A DNA stretch of 64,000 nt from assembly GCF_013386765.1 (NCBI RefSeq), contig NZ_JACARE010000014.1, positions 215,758-279,757 on the forward strand. Reading direction: 5' to 3'. Source of the stretch: Pseudomonas yamanorum. GTDB taxonomy: Bacteria > Pseudomonadota > Gammaproteobacteria > Pseudomonadales > Pseudomonadaceae. The position numbers were made by a program, and so were the translations under genes. Of this stretch, positions 24,854-33,213 are shown in pieces (the first letter of the stretch is position 1; every line of letters starts with the position of its first letter). Under the pieces are notes generated by a model that was given only the letters and a program-made list of their open reading frames with translations, did not search any database and was not told where the DNA came from.

Positions 24854-25750
24854 TCAGGTCCCGAATTCTTCCTTCAGGAACTCGATAAACACCCGCAATT
24901 TCTTCGGTGTGTTCGTACGGTTGAAGTAATACAAATACAGCGCGCTGTGGGCAATCCAGTCGTCCAGCACCTCCACCAGCTCACCGCGTTGCAGATACTG
25001 CTCGACGCTGGAACGCGCCACGTAGGCAAAGCCGAACCCGTCCAGCGCGCCCCGCACCATCAACTCCACGTCATTGGTCGCCAGCCGGCCTTTTACCGTG
25101 ACCCGCATTTGCTTGCCAGCTTTTTCAAAGTCCCAGCGGTGCAGCGAGCCGGTCTGCGCGCTGCGGTAGTTGACGCACTCATGCTCGAGCAAATCGTGGG
25201 GATGAGTAGGCAGCTTGCGCCCCTGCAAATACTCCGGCGTGGCCACGATGACGAATCGCAGCTGCGTCGCCACCGGCACCACCACCATGTCTTCGGCCAG
25301 CACGTGGTCGTAACGGATGCCCGCGTCAAAACCCTGGGCGACGATGTCCACCAGGCTGTTGTCCACCGCCACTTCCAGATTGATCCCCGGGTATTTGCGT
25401 AGGAAACGCTGGAGTAACGGTTGCAGGACCATTCTGCTGGCAGTGGAGGGAATGTTCAGGCGCAAGGTGCCGGCGGCGTCGACCGTGGCAGCGGCTACGC
25501 TGTGCAGGCTGGTTTGCAGTTCTTCCAGCAGCGGCGTGATCTTCTGGATCAACTGCTCGCCGGCTTCGGTCACGCTGACGCTGCGGGTGGTGCGGTTGAG
25601 CAATTGCACACCCAGCTGTTTCTCCAGGGCGCGCACGCGATGGCTGACGGTGGACACCGACAGGCTGTTGGCGTCGGCTGCCTGGGTGAAGCTTTTCGAG
25701 CGGGCAACCTGCAAAAACAGGCGCAGTTGCTGGAAATCGGGCGTATCCAT
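24854..25750 (-). CDS. LysR-type transcriptional regulator
   Basis: 298 residues. The winged helix covers about residues 5-65 (DFQQLRLFLQVARSKSFTQA, then LSVSTVSHRVRALEKQLGV, LLNRTTRSVSVTEAGEQL). It is closest to the CrgA/AaeR-like subgroup by its VSVTEAG block. It is divergent from the short-chain dehydrogenase gene 25848-26696, with a 97-bp shared control region. Confidence 0.9.
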   Translation of the reverse strand: MDTPDFQQLRLFLQVARSKSFTQAADANSLSVSTVSHRVRALEKQLGVQLLNRTTRSVSVTEAGEQLIQKITPLLEELQTSLHSVAAATVDAAGTLRLNIPSTASRMVLQPLLQRFLRKYPGINLEVAVDNSLVDIVAQGFDAGIRYDHVLAEDMVVVPVATQLRFVIVATPEYLQGRKLPTHPHDLLEHECVNYRSAQTGSLHRWDFEKAGKQMRVTVKGRLATNDVELMVRGALDGFGFAYVARSSVEQYLQRGELVEVLDDWIAHSALYLYYFNRTNTPKKLRVFIEFLKEEFGT

Positions 25751-25847
25751 TGTGTGGTATTTCCGAAAGGGCCTTGCGGATTATGCATCTTTTTAGCAAG
25801 AACTGCGGCGCGCATACTTTTCCTACACACACGAGGATTGGCCCTTT

Positions 25848-26696
25848 ATGACGACTTCCACCGCAAAACCCGTCTGGTTCATCACGGGCTGCTCCACCGG
25901 TTTCGGCCGCCAACTGGCGTTGCACACCTTGAGCCTCGGCTACCCGACCGTGGTGACCGCGCGTAATCCGCAACAGGTGCAGGATATCGTCGCCGGCCAC
26001 GAAGATAACGCCCTGGTCCTGAAGCTGGACGTGACCGACCAGGCCCAGGTCGAGGCGGCTGTCAAAGCGGCTGAAGCGCGCTTCGGCCATATCGACGTAT
26101 TGGTCAACAACGCCGGTGTCGGCTACTTCGGCTCCTTCGAAGAAAGCGACCTGGATGATGTGCGCAACATGTTCGAAATCAACGTGTGGGGCTTGAGCGC
26201 CATGACCCGCGCGGCCTTGCCAGGCATGCGCGCCCGGCGTTCAGGCACCGTGGTGAACATTTCGTCGGTTGGCGGCATTGCGGCGTTCCCGTCGCTGAGT
26301 TTCTACAACGCGACCAAGTTTGCGGTCGAGGGCCTTTCCGAGGCGTTGGCCCAGGAGGTCGCGCCGTTGGGGATCAAAGTGTTGCTGGTCGAGCCAGGTC
26401 CGTTCCGCACCGACTGGGCCGGGCGTTCGGCCAACGAGGCGGCTCACGGGATTGCCGACTATAAGGAGACGGCAGTGGCTCGGGCCAACATGGTCCGCAA
26501 CTACAGCGGCAAGCAGCCGGGGGACCCGGTGCGCGCGGCGATTGCCATCGTCAAGGCGGTGGAGGCTGAACAGCCGCCATTGCGCTTGCTGCTGGGCAAG
26601 GCTGCGCTGAACTTTGCGCGGGTCAAGGTGAAGGCGCTGAGTACGGATTTTGATGCGTGGGCTGACGTGACCGAGGGCGCTGATTTTCCTGAGTAA
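25848..26696 (+). CDS. Short-chain dehydrogenase/reductase
   Basis: 282 residues. Classical SDR features: the cofactor loop ITGCSTGFGRQLALHTL, NNAGVGYFGS, the catalytic serine in NISSVGGIAAFPSLS and the YNATKFAVEGL (Tyr-x3-Lys) motif. It reduces or oxidises a carbonyl/alcohol with NAD(P)H. It lies divergent from a LysR gene, which probably regulates it. The substrate is unknown. Confidence 0.93.
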   Translation: MTTSTAKPVWFITGCSTGFGRQLALHTLSLGYPTVVTARNPQQVQDIVAGHEDNALVLKLDVTDQAQVEAAVKAAEARFGHIDVLVNNAGVGYFGSFEESDLDDVRNMFEINVWGLSAMTRAALPGMRARRSGTVVNISSVGGIAAFPSLSFYNATKFAVEGLSEALAQEVAPLGIKVLLVEPGPFRTDWAGRSANEAAHGIADYKETAVARANMVRNYSGKQPGDPVRAAIAIVKAVEAEQPPLRLLLGKAALNFARVKVKALSTDFDAWADVTEGADFPE

Positions 26697-26699
26697 GTC

Positions 26700-27026
26700 T
26701 TATAGTTCCAACTGATCTGCGTTGATGCCGAATGCCTTTGCAATCTTTTCCCGTGTCGCCCTACGCGGTTTGTTGACCGCCTCCTGTTGGGCATACGCCG
26801 GTTGGGAAATGCCAAGGCGTTTGGCTACTTCCTCTTGTGTCAGGTTGAGGTGTTCGCGCCAGGCCCGGATGGGCGTGGCACCCTCTACGATACGGCTGAC
26901 GACCGCATGTGGAATGAGATCCTGGTGGTTCTGCTGAGCCAAGTATTGCTCATAAGGGATCACCACAAAGGCAGGGTTCCCCTCGAGGTCGTTAATGATT
27001 TGTATGTCAGTAGGTACGTTCGTCAC
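26700..27026 (-). CDS. HTH-type antitoxin of a type II module (HigA/XRE-like)
   Basis: 108 residues. The N-terminal half (MTNVPTDIQIINDLEGNPAF, VVIPYEQYLAQQ) resembles a Phd-like or partner-binding segment. The C-terminal half is an XRE helix-turn-helix (LNLTQEEVAKRLGISQPAYA, then KIAKAFGINADQ). It is the second gene of the pair, overlapping the toxin by 20 bp, the reverse of the classical antitoxin-first order, as in HigBA. It probably neutralises the toxin and represses the operon. Confidence 0.87.
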   Translation of the reverse strand: MTNVPTDIQIINDLEGNPAFVVIPYEQYLAQQNHQDLIPHAVVSRIVEGATPIRAWREHLNLTQEEVAKRLGISQPAYAQQEAVNKPRRATREKIAKAFGINADQLEL

Positions 27027-27261
27027 GTTTCTTTACCTCTTGAATGCTGATCACATGGATTTCCCCGTCCCAGTCGAAAAGTACTCGATAGTTGCCTGCA
27101 CGCAATCGATAACCCTTGCTGTGGTTCACCAGCGTTTTGACGTTGGCGACATCAGGCATGTATTCGAGAGCAGACACTGCATCGCGAACTTGCCTTTGAT
27201 GTTGTGAATGCAAGCGCAATAACTGCTTCACTGCTTTACGGGTCCAAAGGATTGAGTTCAT
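27007..27261 (-). CDS. RelE/HigB-type mRNA interferase toxin
   Basis: 84 residues with a ParE/RelE fold: ILWTRKAVKQLLRLHSQHQR, a central KGYRLRAGNYRVLFDW beta sheet and the C-terminal IQEVKKRDERTY. Basic residues at the C terminus are typical of the ribosome-dependent RNA cleavage surface. Overlap with the antitoxin gene gives coupled translation. Activity and target are not provable from sequence. Confidence 0.87.
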   Translation of the reverse strand: MNSILWTRKAVKQLLRLHSQHQRQVRDAVSALEYMPDVANVKTLVNHSKGYRLRAGNYRVLFDWDGEIHVISIQEVKKRDERTY

Positions 27262-27270
27262 CAGAGATTA

Positions 27271-27290
27271 ATAAGTCTTTTATAAGTCTT
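27271..27290 (-). promoter_or_regulatory. Direct repeat in the toxin-antitoxin promoter
   Basis: On the plus strand ATAAGTCTT occurs at 27271-27279 and again at 27282-27290 (11-bp period), just upstream of the toxin start. On the minus strand TTGCAA and TATTAA could be promoter boxes. The repeat may be the autoregulatory operator. Confidence 0.5.
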
Positions 27291-27397
27291 GCAAGAGGTA
27301 TTTTAACCAGCAGATGAGCTGCAGGTTACGTGTCTCTACAAACCCTAGACCGCTGCTGCAAAACGCAGCTTTTAAAACTGTTGCGTTGCATGACGAC

Positions 27398-27651
27398 TTA
27401 TTTTGCAAACACCACCGGTACCGTAAACCGCAGTTTGCTGCCCTCCGGCGGGCGCGGTACGGGGGAGGCGCGGCTGATCATGTCCAGCGTCGCCGCGTCC
27501 AACTCCGCGAAACCCGCCGAGCGAACAATGCTCGCACTCAGCACCTTCCCGTTGCTGTCGATTTCAAACCGCAAGTACGCCACGCCGCGGTCACCACGAT
27601 CCCGGGCGTTTTGCGGGTAACGTTTGAATCGCTCCAGATGCGCCAGCAGTC
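27398..27651 (-). pseudogene. TonB C-terminal domain remnant (HasB-like)
   Basis: The last 80 or so residues of a TonB energy transducer are recognisable: LLAHLERFKRYPQNARDRGD, VAYLRFEIDSNGKVLSASIV, and the closing PEGSKLRFTVPVVFAK. The membrane anchor and Pro-rich spacer are missing; instead the frame runs out of a receptor fragment at about 27650. It lacks a start and is not functional. Confidence 0.75.
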
Positions 27652-28142
27652 GAAGCGCGAGGTGTTGTTCAGGTCCATGCCCCAACGCTTGTCCTTGGTG
27701 CGGTTGCGCAACGCGTCCTGGTAGGTTTCACCGAGCGGGTCGGCGTCGTCGTCATGGCCGTACAAAGGCGTCACCGTCACCAGGCCGTTGAACGCTTAGC
27801 TCTGGACCTTGGTGGTCCAGGCGTTGGCGCTGAAATGAATCAACAGGTTGTCTTCGGGCTTGAAGGTGTAGCGCACGGTGTAGGCGTTGATGCGCATGGT
27901 GCCGGGCTGCCATTGCGGCACGCTGCCGGAGGTATTGCGGATTACCTGGGACGGCATCACTTCGCCATATTCACCGTCGGTGTAGCGGTAGGTCAGCTCC
28001 AGCGCCTGGTCGGGCGAGGGCAGCACGGATTCGGTGTCGCTGGAGGTGTTGAACACTTCGCTGTCGGGCTTGAAGAACTTGGCTGCGCTGTTGGCTTCCT
28101 GGGTGACGTAGGATCAGAGCCGAAACCGCCGCGACGGCAAGT
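27652..28142 (-). pseudogene. TonB-dependent haem receptor remnant (HasR-like)
   Basis: Barrel sequence of a TonB-dependent receptor, similar in my view to HasR haemophore receptors: PDQALELTYRYTDGEYGEVM, TYTFKPEDNLLIHFSANAWT-like strands (YTFKPEDNLLIHFSANAW), and VTVTPLYGHDDDADPLGETY. An in-frame TAA at 27796-27798 interrupts it. Upstream, about 28113-28140, a signal-peptide-like piece (LAVAAVSALI) sits in a different frame, so the plug and N-terminal barrel are gone. The right end then runs into the TonB remnant. This is best read as a multi-gene deletion of a has locus. Confidence 0.7.
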
Positions 28143-28145
28143 TAG

Positions 28146-28163
28146 TTGAGATTAATTATCAAT
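28146..28163 (-). promoter_or_regulatory. Possible degenerate Fur box of the has remnant
   Basis: Minus-strand ATTGATAATTAATCTCAA has two GATAAT-like hexamers, partly matching the Fur consensus. It sits where the receptor promoter would be. Confidence 0.35.
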
Positions 28164-28247
28164 ACCGACCTTTAACGGTTGCTTGCAGCGCAGGCAGGCC
28201 GTTATTGTGCTGAATCCTTTTAGTTCTTTGCCCACGGATCTGTAGTG

Positions 28248-28934
28248 ATGAATGCACCGCGTACCGCTGTCCCGATCAAGGCTGTGATTTTCGATATGGA
28301 CGGGTTGTTGCTGGACACAGAAGGCATCTACACCGAAGTCACACAGATCATCGCCGAACGCTACGGCCGCACGTATGACTGGGGGATCAAGCAGCACATC
28401 ATTGGTCGCGGTGCCCAGGACCTGGCCGACTACGTGGTCAAGGCGCTGGACCTGCCGATCACGCCTGCAGAATTCCTGGTGATCCGCGAGCCGCTGATGA
28501 GCGAGCGTTTCCCCAAGGCCTTGGGCATGCCGGGCGCTGAAGCGCTGGTGCGGCACTTGAAGGCGCATAACATTCCGATTGCGGTGGGCACCAGCTCGTC
28601 GCGCAACTCGTTTGGCCACAAGACCACGTTGCACCGTGAGTGGTTTGGGCTGTTCGACACCATCGTGACAGCGGATGATCCGGAAGTGGGGGCGGCCAAG
28701 CCGGCGCCGGATATCTTCCTCACGGCTGCACGCCGGTTGGGTGTAGCGCCGGAAGATTGCCTGGTGTTTGAGGATTCGCCGTTTGGCGTGACGGCGGCCA
28801 AGGCTGCGCACATGACCGCGATTGCGGTGCCGGATGAGGCGATGGCGGACAGCAAGTATCACCACGCCGACCAGATTATTCGCAAGCTGGCGGAGTTTGA
28901 CCTGGCGGCGTATGGCTTGCCGCCGATGCGCTAA
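28248..28934 (+). CDS. HAD-superfamily hydrolase (phosphoglucomutase/pseudouridine phosphatase-like)
   Basis: 228 residues from ATG 28248 (a GTG one codon earlier is less likely). The HAD motifs are complete: VIFDMDGLLLDTEG (motif I, double Asp), GTSSSRNSFG (motif II), and CLVFEDSPFGVTAAKAA (motifs III/IV). The helical cap is type C1, as in beta-phosphoglucomutase and pseudouridine-5'-monophosphatase. The substrate is a phosphometabolite, not determined. A REPIN follows. Confidence 0.9.
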   Translation: MNAPRTAVPIKAVIFDMDGLLLDTEGIYTEVTQIIAERYGRTYDWGIKQHIIGRGAQDLADYVVKALDLPITPAEFLVIREPLMSERFPKALGMPGAEALVRHLKAHNIPIAVGTSSSRNSFGHKTTLHREWFGLFDTIVTADDPEVGAAKPAPDIFLTAARRLGVAPEDCLVFEDSPFGVTAAKAAHMTAIAVPDEAMADSKYHHADQIIRKLAEFDLAAYGLPPMR

Positions 28935-28960
28935 TCCCTCTGAATAAACAGCGATCAAAC

Positions 28961-29049
28961 TGTAGGAGCTGGTTTGCCTGTGATAGCGGTGTATCAGGCA
29001 TGGATGTGCTGGCTGACACACCGCTATCGCAGGCAAGCCAGCTCCCACA
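28961..29049. repeat. REPIN, GAGCTGGCTTGCC class
   Basis: Left end TGTAGGAGCTGGTTTGCCTG and right complement ending AGCTCCCACA; inner arms contain GATAGCGGTG/CACCGCTATC. It separates the convergent HAD and YbaN genes. Confidence 0.88.
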
Positions 29050-29064
29050 CAAACAGGTTTCACA

Positions 29065-29457
29065 TCAGTCCTGCGGTGCCTTGGGCAGCGTCTTCTGCCG
29101 CAAAATATACACCGTCACCAACACCGCACTGGTCAGCATGAACCCCCGCGCCCAGATCAGCGGCACCAGGTAGCAGGAAAACCCGATACTCACCCACATC
29201 AACCCAATGGCATACACCTTGCCCTTGAGCGGAATCCCGTTGCCATCCAGATAGTCACGAATCCACGGCCCCAGGCGCGGGTGTTCCACCAGCCATTGGT
29301 AGAAGCGCGGGGAGCTACGGGCAAAGCAGGCGGCAGCCAGCAGAAGGAAGGGCGTCGTGGGCAGTACCGGCAGGAAGATGCCGATCACCCCGAGCGCCAC
29401 GCTCAACCAGCCGATAGCCAGCAGAACGTAGCGCGTAATCACAGAGCGGTTGCCCAT
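29065..29457 (-). CDS. YbaN-like (DUF454) inner membrane protein
   Basis: 130 residues from ATG 29457; TTG 29472 and GTG 29466 are in frame but no start has a clear ribosome-binding site. Four hydrophobic segments include ALGVIGIFLPVLPTTPFLLL, FSCYLVPLIWARGFM and LVTVYIL. The ARSSPRFYQWLVEHPRLGPW block is a DUF454 mark. Function unknown. It is co-oriented with the YecA-like gene upstream. Confidence 0.82.
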   Translation of the reverse strand: MGNRSVITRYVLLAIGWLSVALGVIGIFLPVLPTTPFLLLAAACFARSSPRFYQWLVEHPRLGPWIRDYLDGNGIPLKGKVYAIGLMWVSIGFSCYLVPLIWARGFMLTSAVLVTVYILRQKTLPKAPQD

Positions 29458-29477
29458 GGGCGCCACGGGCAACGGTC

Positions 29478-30065
29478 TTAGTGGTGGCGAGGCTTGAGGA
29501 TCGCCGGCTTTTCGTCAGGTGCGTTGCACAGCAGGTACAGGGCGGTCAGCGCTTCCGGGATCTGAACGATCATGTCGTCCATCAGGTTGGCGTCCGAGGC
29601 AATGTCGGAGAATTCAGGTTGCTCGTCAAACAGGCCGGAACCGACCATGATCGGCAGCAGCATTTCGCTGACTTCTTCTTCAGCCGTCTCGAACCAGGCC
29701 TCTTCCCGCAGGAACACGCCTTCCATGAAGCCGATGCACCAGCCGCGCAGTTCGGAGTCGTCCGGGTCTTCACCCAGGTCCAGGTCGCAAGGCAGTTCGA
29801 ACTCTTCATCGGAAGCCAGTTGACGGCCGATGTGAGCCTTGAGAGCCAGCAAGGTGGATTCGATTTCTTCGCGCTGGGCGGCGTCACTGTAGTGAGGCTC
29901 TTCGGAGAACAGGGCGTCGATCCATTCACGGTCGGGCACGACGTCGGAGCAGATCGACAGCGCGGTCAGATAGCCGTGGGCGGCCACGTAGTCCAGCGCC
30001 TCGTCGTGCAGCTCATCGGCATCGAGGAAGGCTTGCAGGCGGGTTAGTTGCTCAGCGAAGGACAT
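29478..30065 (-). CDS. YecA/YgfB-family (UPF0149) protein
   Basis: 195 residues from ATG 30065 ([18 protein letters not shown]), preceded by AAGGTAG; an earlier frame extends 11 codons. Acidic and helical, with [20 protein letters not shown] and [18 protein letters not shown] matching the UPF0149 family. The C-terminal SEC-like zinc motif of full YecA is absent. Its role is unknown. It is divergent from recQ. Confidence 0.85.
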   Translation of the reverse strand: MSFAEQLTRLQAFLDADELHDEALDYVAAHGYLTALSICSDVVPDREWIDALFSEEPHYSDAAQREEIESTLLALKAHIGRQLASDEEFELPCDLDLGEDPDDSELRGWCIGFMEGVFLREEAWFETAEEEVSEMLLPIMVGSGLFDEQPEFSDIASDANLMDDMIVQIPEALTALYLLCNAPDEKPAILKPRHH

Positions 30066-30397
30066 TGACGGACTACCTTGGGAATAAACGATGGGCAATT
30101 CTAGGCTTTCTTGAGCGCCCAGGCCAGCCGCAGCACAGATTCTGTGGGAGCGGGCTTGCCCGCGAAGGGATCAAATGGGTCTATCTGACGGAATGCAACG
30201 TCAGCATCTCCCGTCCTGGCTATATCCTCAACGGCACCCTTTGCCGGGTGACCCTCGGGTATACTGCCGCGTTTTGTGATGCCCCTACAGGCCAAGCGCC
30301 AGTCGCGGGAAAAGTTCGCTTACGGATTATTTCCTGCTCAAGCGCGCTTTTTCGACCAGCCTGTACAGAGGGATTTCGGCGATATTTGGAGTTTTTC
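30066..30397. other. yecA-recQ intergenic region with a solo REP
   Basis: 332 bp. A single REP arm TGTGGGAGCGGGCTTGCCCG lies at 30143-30167 without a partner. TATACT at 30260 could be a recQ -10 element, but no -35 at standard spacing is seen. No gene is apparent. Confidence 0.5.
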
Positions 30398-32524
30398 ATG
30401 CTCGAGCAGGCTCAACGCGTCCTCAAGGACATCTTCGGCTACGACAGTTTTCGTGGCCGCCAGGGTGCGATCATTGAGCGCGTGGCCAACGGCGGCGACG
30501 CCCTGGTATTGATGCCTACCGGTGGCGGCAAGTCGCTGTGCTTCCAGGTGCCGGCCTTGCTGCGCGACGGCCTCGCGGTGGTGGTATCGCCGTTGATCGC
30601 CTTGATGGACGACCAGGTGGCCACCCTTGAAGAACTCGGCGTGGCTGCCGCTTCGCTGAACTCCACTCTCAGCGCCGAACAGCAGCGCGACCTCGCCGCA
30701 CGGATCAAGCGTGGCGAAGTGAAGATGCTTTACCTGGCGCCCGAGCGCCTGGTGCAGCCGCGGATGCTGGCGTTCCTGCAGAGCCTGGAAATCGCCCTGT
30801 TCGCCATCGACGAAGCCCACTGCGTGTCCCAATGGGGCCACGACTTCCGGCGTGAATACTTGCAACTGGGCCAACTGGCGGAGCTGTTCCCCAACGTCCC
30901 GCGCATCGCCCTGACCGCCACCGCCGACAAACGCACCCGCGAAGAAATCGTCGACCGCCTGCACCTGCAGGACGCCGAGCGTTTCCTCTCAAGTTTCGAC
31001 CGGCCGAATATTTTTTACCGCATTGTGCCCAAGGAACAGCCGCGCAAGCAGTTGCTGGCGTTTCTCTCCGATCGGCGCAGCGACGCCGGCATTGTCTACT
31101 GCCTGTCGCGCAAGAAGGTGGATGAGGTCGCCGCGTTCCTCAGTGAACAAGGCTACCCGGCGCTGCCGTATCACGCCGGCCTGCCCAATGACCTGCGGGC
31201 TTACCACCAGAAGCGCTTCCTCAACGAGGAAGGCCTGATCATGGTCGCCACCATCGCGTTCGGCATGGGCATCGACAAATCCAACGTGCGCTTCGTGGCC
31301 CACATGGACCTGCCCAAGTCCCTCGAGGCGTACTACCAGGAAACCGGGCGTGCCGGCCGTGACGGCCTGCCGGCGGATGCCTGGATGGTCTACGGCCTGC
31401 AAGACGTGGTGATGCTCAAGCAGATGCTGCAGAACTCCGAAGGCGACGAGCGCCACAAGCGCCTGGAACAGCACAAGCTCGACGCCATGCTGTCGCTGTG
31501 CGAAGAAACCCGCTGCCGCCGCCAGACCTTGCTCGCTTACTTCGACGAAGACATGCCCGAGCCCTGCGGCCACTGCGACAACTGCGTGGACGGCGTGCAG
31601 ACCTGGGACGCCACCGAACCGGCGCGCCAGGCGCTGTCGGCTATTTACCGTACGGGCCAGCGTTATGGCGTCGGCCATCTGGTGGACGTGTTGCTGGGCA
31701 AGGACAACGAAAAGATCCGCAGCTTCGGCCACGAAAAGCTCTCGGTCTACGGCGTCGGCAAGGCCCGCGCTGAAGGCGAGTGGCGCTCGCTGTTCCGGCA
31801 GATGGTTGCCCGCGGCCTGGTGGACATCGACCTGGAAGGCTACGGCGGCCTGCGCCTGAACGACAGTTGCCGGCCGCTGCTCAAGGGCGAAGTCAGCCTG
31901 GAGCTGCGCCGCGACCTCAAGCCGCAGACCACCGCCAAATCCAGCACCAGCCAGGCCAGCCAACTGGTGCGCTTCGAAGAGCGCGAACAGTGGGAAGCCT
32001 TGCGCGCGCTGCGTAAAAAGCTCGCCCAGGAACACAGCGTGCCGCCTTACGTCATCTTCCCCGACTCCACCTTGCTGGAGATGCTCCGCGACCATCCCAC
32101 TACCCTGGGCGAAATGGCCAGGGTCAGCGGCGTCGGCGCACGCAAGCTGGAGCGTTATGGCCAGGCCTTCCTCGAAGTGCTCGGCGGCCAGGTCGAGGCG
32201 CCGAAAGAAGTCGCCGATATTCGCCACGAGCTGATCAGCCTCGCTCGTGCCGGCATGACCCCGATCCAGATCGCCGGGCAGTTGCAGTGCTCGGAAAAGA
32301 ACGTCTACACCTTGCTCGCCGAGTCCATCGGCAAGCAGCAGTTGTCGTTGGAACAGGCCCTTGATTTACCGGAAGATTTGCTCGGCGAAATCCAGGATGC
32401 GTTCCTGGATGGGGAAGGCGAATTGCCACCCGTTTCCGAGATTGCGCCGCTGTTTACCGGCCGTGTTCCCGAGGGTGTCTTGTACTGCGTCAGGGCTGCT
32501 TTGCAGTCTGAATTCGAGATTTGA
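30398..32524 (+). CDS. recQ: ATP-dependent DNA helicase RecQ
   Basis: 708 residues from ATG 30398, preceded by GGAG at 30388-30391; the frame is open 111 codons further upstream. Helicase motifs: Walker [15 protein letters not shown] (I), [14 protein letters not shown] (II, DEAH box), and [15 protein letters not shown] (V). The RQC zinc site is [12 protein letters not shown] with CGHCDNC. The C-terminal HRDC domain is visible at about residues 530-610 ([33 protein letters not shown]). It unwinds DNA 3' to 5' in recombination and fork repair. A 90-residue C-terminal extension ([20 protein letters not shown]) looks like a helix-turn-helix-type domain. Confidence 0.96.
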   Translation: MLEQAQRVLKDIFGYDSFRGRQGAIIERVANGGDALVLMPTGGGKSLCFQVPALLRDGLAVVVSPLIALMDDQVATLEELGVAAASLNSTLSAEQQRDLAARIKRGEVKMLYLAPERLVQPRMLAFLQSLEIALFAIDEAHCVSQWGHDFRREYLQLGQLAELFPNVPRIALTATADKRTREEIVDRLHLQDAERFLSSFDRPNIFYRIVPKEQPRKQLLAFLSDRRSDAGIVYCLSRKKVDEVAAFLSEQGYPALPYHAGLPNDLRAYHQKRFLNEEGLIMVATIAFGMGIDKSNVRFVAHMDLPKSLEAYYQETGRAGRDGLPADAWMVYGLQDVVMLKQMLQNSEGDERHKRLEQHKLDAMLSLCEETRCRRQTLLAYFDEDMPEPCGHCDNCVDGVQTWDATEPARQALSAIYRTGQRYGVGHLVDVLLGKDNEKIRSFGHEKLSVYGVGKARAEGEWRSLFRQMVARGLVDIDLEGYGGLRLNDSCRPLLKGEVSLELRRDLKPQTTAKSSTSQASQLVRFEEREQWEALRALRKKLAQEHSVPPYVIFPDSTLLEMLRDHPTTLGEMARVSGVGARKLERYGQAFLEVLGGQVEAPKEVADIRHELISLARAGMTPIQIAGQLQCSEKNVYTLLAESIGKQQLSLEQALDLPEDLLGEIQDAFLDGEGELPPVSEIAPLFTGRVPEGVLYCVRAALQSEFEI

Positions 32525-32590
32525 TGCCGTAGTTAGGACAATGTAACGAAACAGTACATACCAGGTCTTGCCTACTGGCATGGGTCATGC

Positions 32591-32611
32591 TTAGCTGACT
32601 AATAATTAGCC
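32591..32611. promoter_or_regulatory. Palindrome before the MarR gene
   Basis: CTAATAATTAG (32599-32609) is an exact 11-bp palindrome with flanking GCTGA/GCCA. SlyA/MarR proteins bind such A/T-rich dyads, so autorepression is possible. Confidence 0.35.
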
Positions 32612-32645
32612 ACACTTTATTTTCAGTCTAACCCATGAGTTTTTT

Positions 32646-33080
32646 ATGCCGTTAACCGATCAACACCGTTTTGGCATGCAGTTGGCACAGATGTCCCGAG
32701 GTTGGCGTGCCGAGCTGGATCGTCGCCTGGCAGGTTTGGGCCTGTCCCAGGCACGCTGGCTGGTGCTGCTGCATCTGGCCCGTTTTACCGAGCCGCCTAC
32801 CCAGCGTGAGCTGGCGCAAAGCGTCGGGGTAGAAGGGCCCACCCTGGCTCGTTTGCTCGACAGCCTGGAAGGCCAGGGCCTGGTGGAACGCCAGGCCGTG
32901 GTGGAAGACCGCCGCGCCAAGCGTATCGTGCTGTGTGACACCGCGAAGCCATTGATCGAACAGATCGAAACCATCGCCACGGCCTTGCGCCATGAGCTGT
33001 TTGTGGGCGTCGATGAAGAGGATTTGCGGGTGTGCATGCGGGTTCATGAGCACATCCTCGGGAACCTCGAGAAGTCCTGA
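32646..33080 (+). CDS. MarR/SlyA-family transcriptional regulator
   Basis: 144 residues. The winged helix spans residues 35-100: LSQARWLVLLHLARFTEPPT, RELAQSVGVEGPTLARLLDS and LVERQAVVEDRRAKRIVLCD with the conserved D-x-R-x-KR wing. It is similar to SlyA/HpaR-type regulators of virulence and aromatic catabolism. It sits next to recQ on the same strand, with its own promoter region. The ligand is unknown. Confidence 0.92.
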   Translation: MPLTDQHRFGMQLAQMSRGWRAELDRRLAGLGLSQARWLVLLHLARFTEPPTQRELAQSVGVEGPTLARLLDSLEGQGLVERQAVVEDRRAKRIVLCDTAKPLIEQIETIATALRHELFVGVDEEDLRVCMRVHEHILGNLEKS

Positions 33081-33106
33081 TCTCCGATACGCCGAAGATC
33101 AAAAAA

Positions 33107-33195
33107 TGTGGGAGCTGGCTTGCCTGCGATAGCGGTGGGTCAGCCAGCACATCTGTGTCTGATACACCGCTATCGCAGGCAAGCCAGCTCCCACA
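33107..33195. repeat. REPIN, GAGCTGGCTTGCC class
   Basis: TGTGGGAGCTGGCTTGCCTG and its complement, with inner GATAGCGGTG/CACCGCTATC arms, between convergent genes. Confidence 0.9.
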
Positions 33196-33213
33196 TCGGG
33201 TTCTGTGGTGTAG

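Noticed and set aside
30360..30375. LexA box before recQ (CTGTACAG)
   Set aside because: The half sites are adjacent, while the LexA consensus needs an 8-bp gap between CTGT and ACAG.
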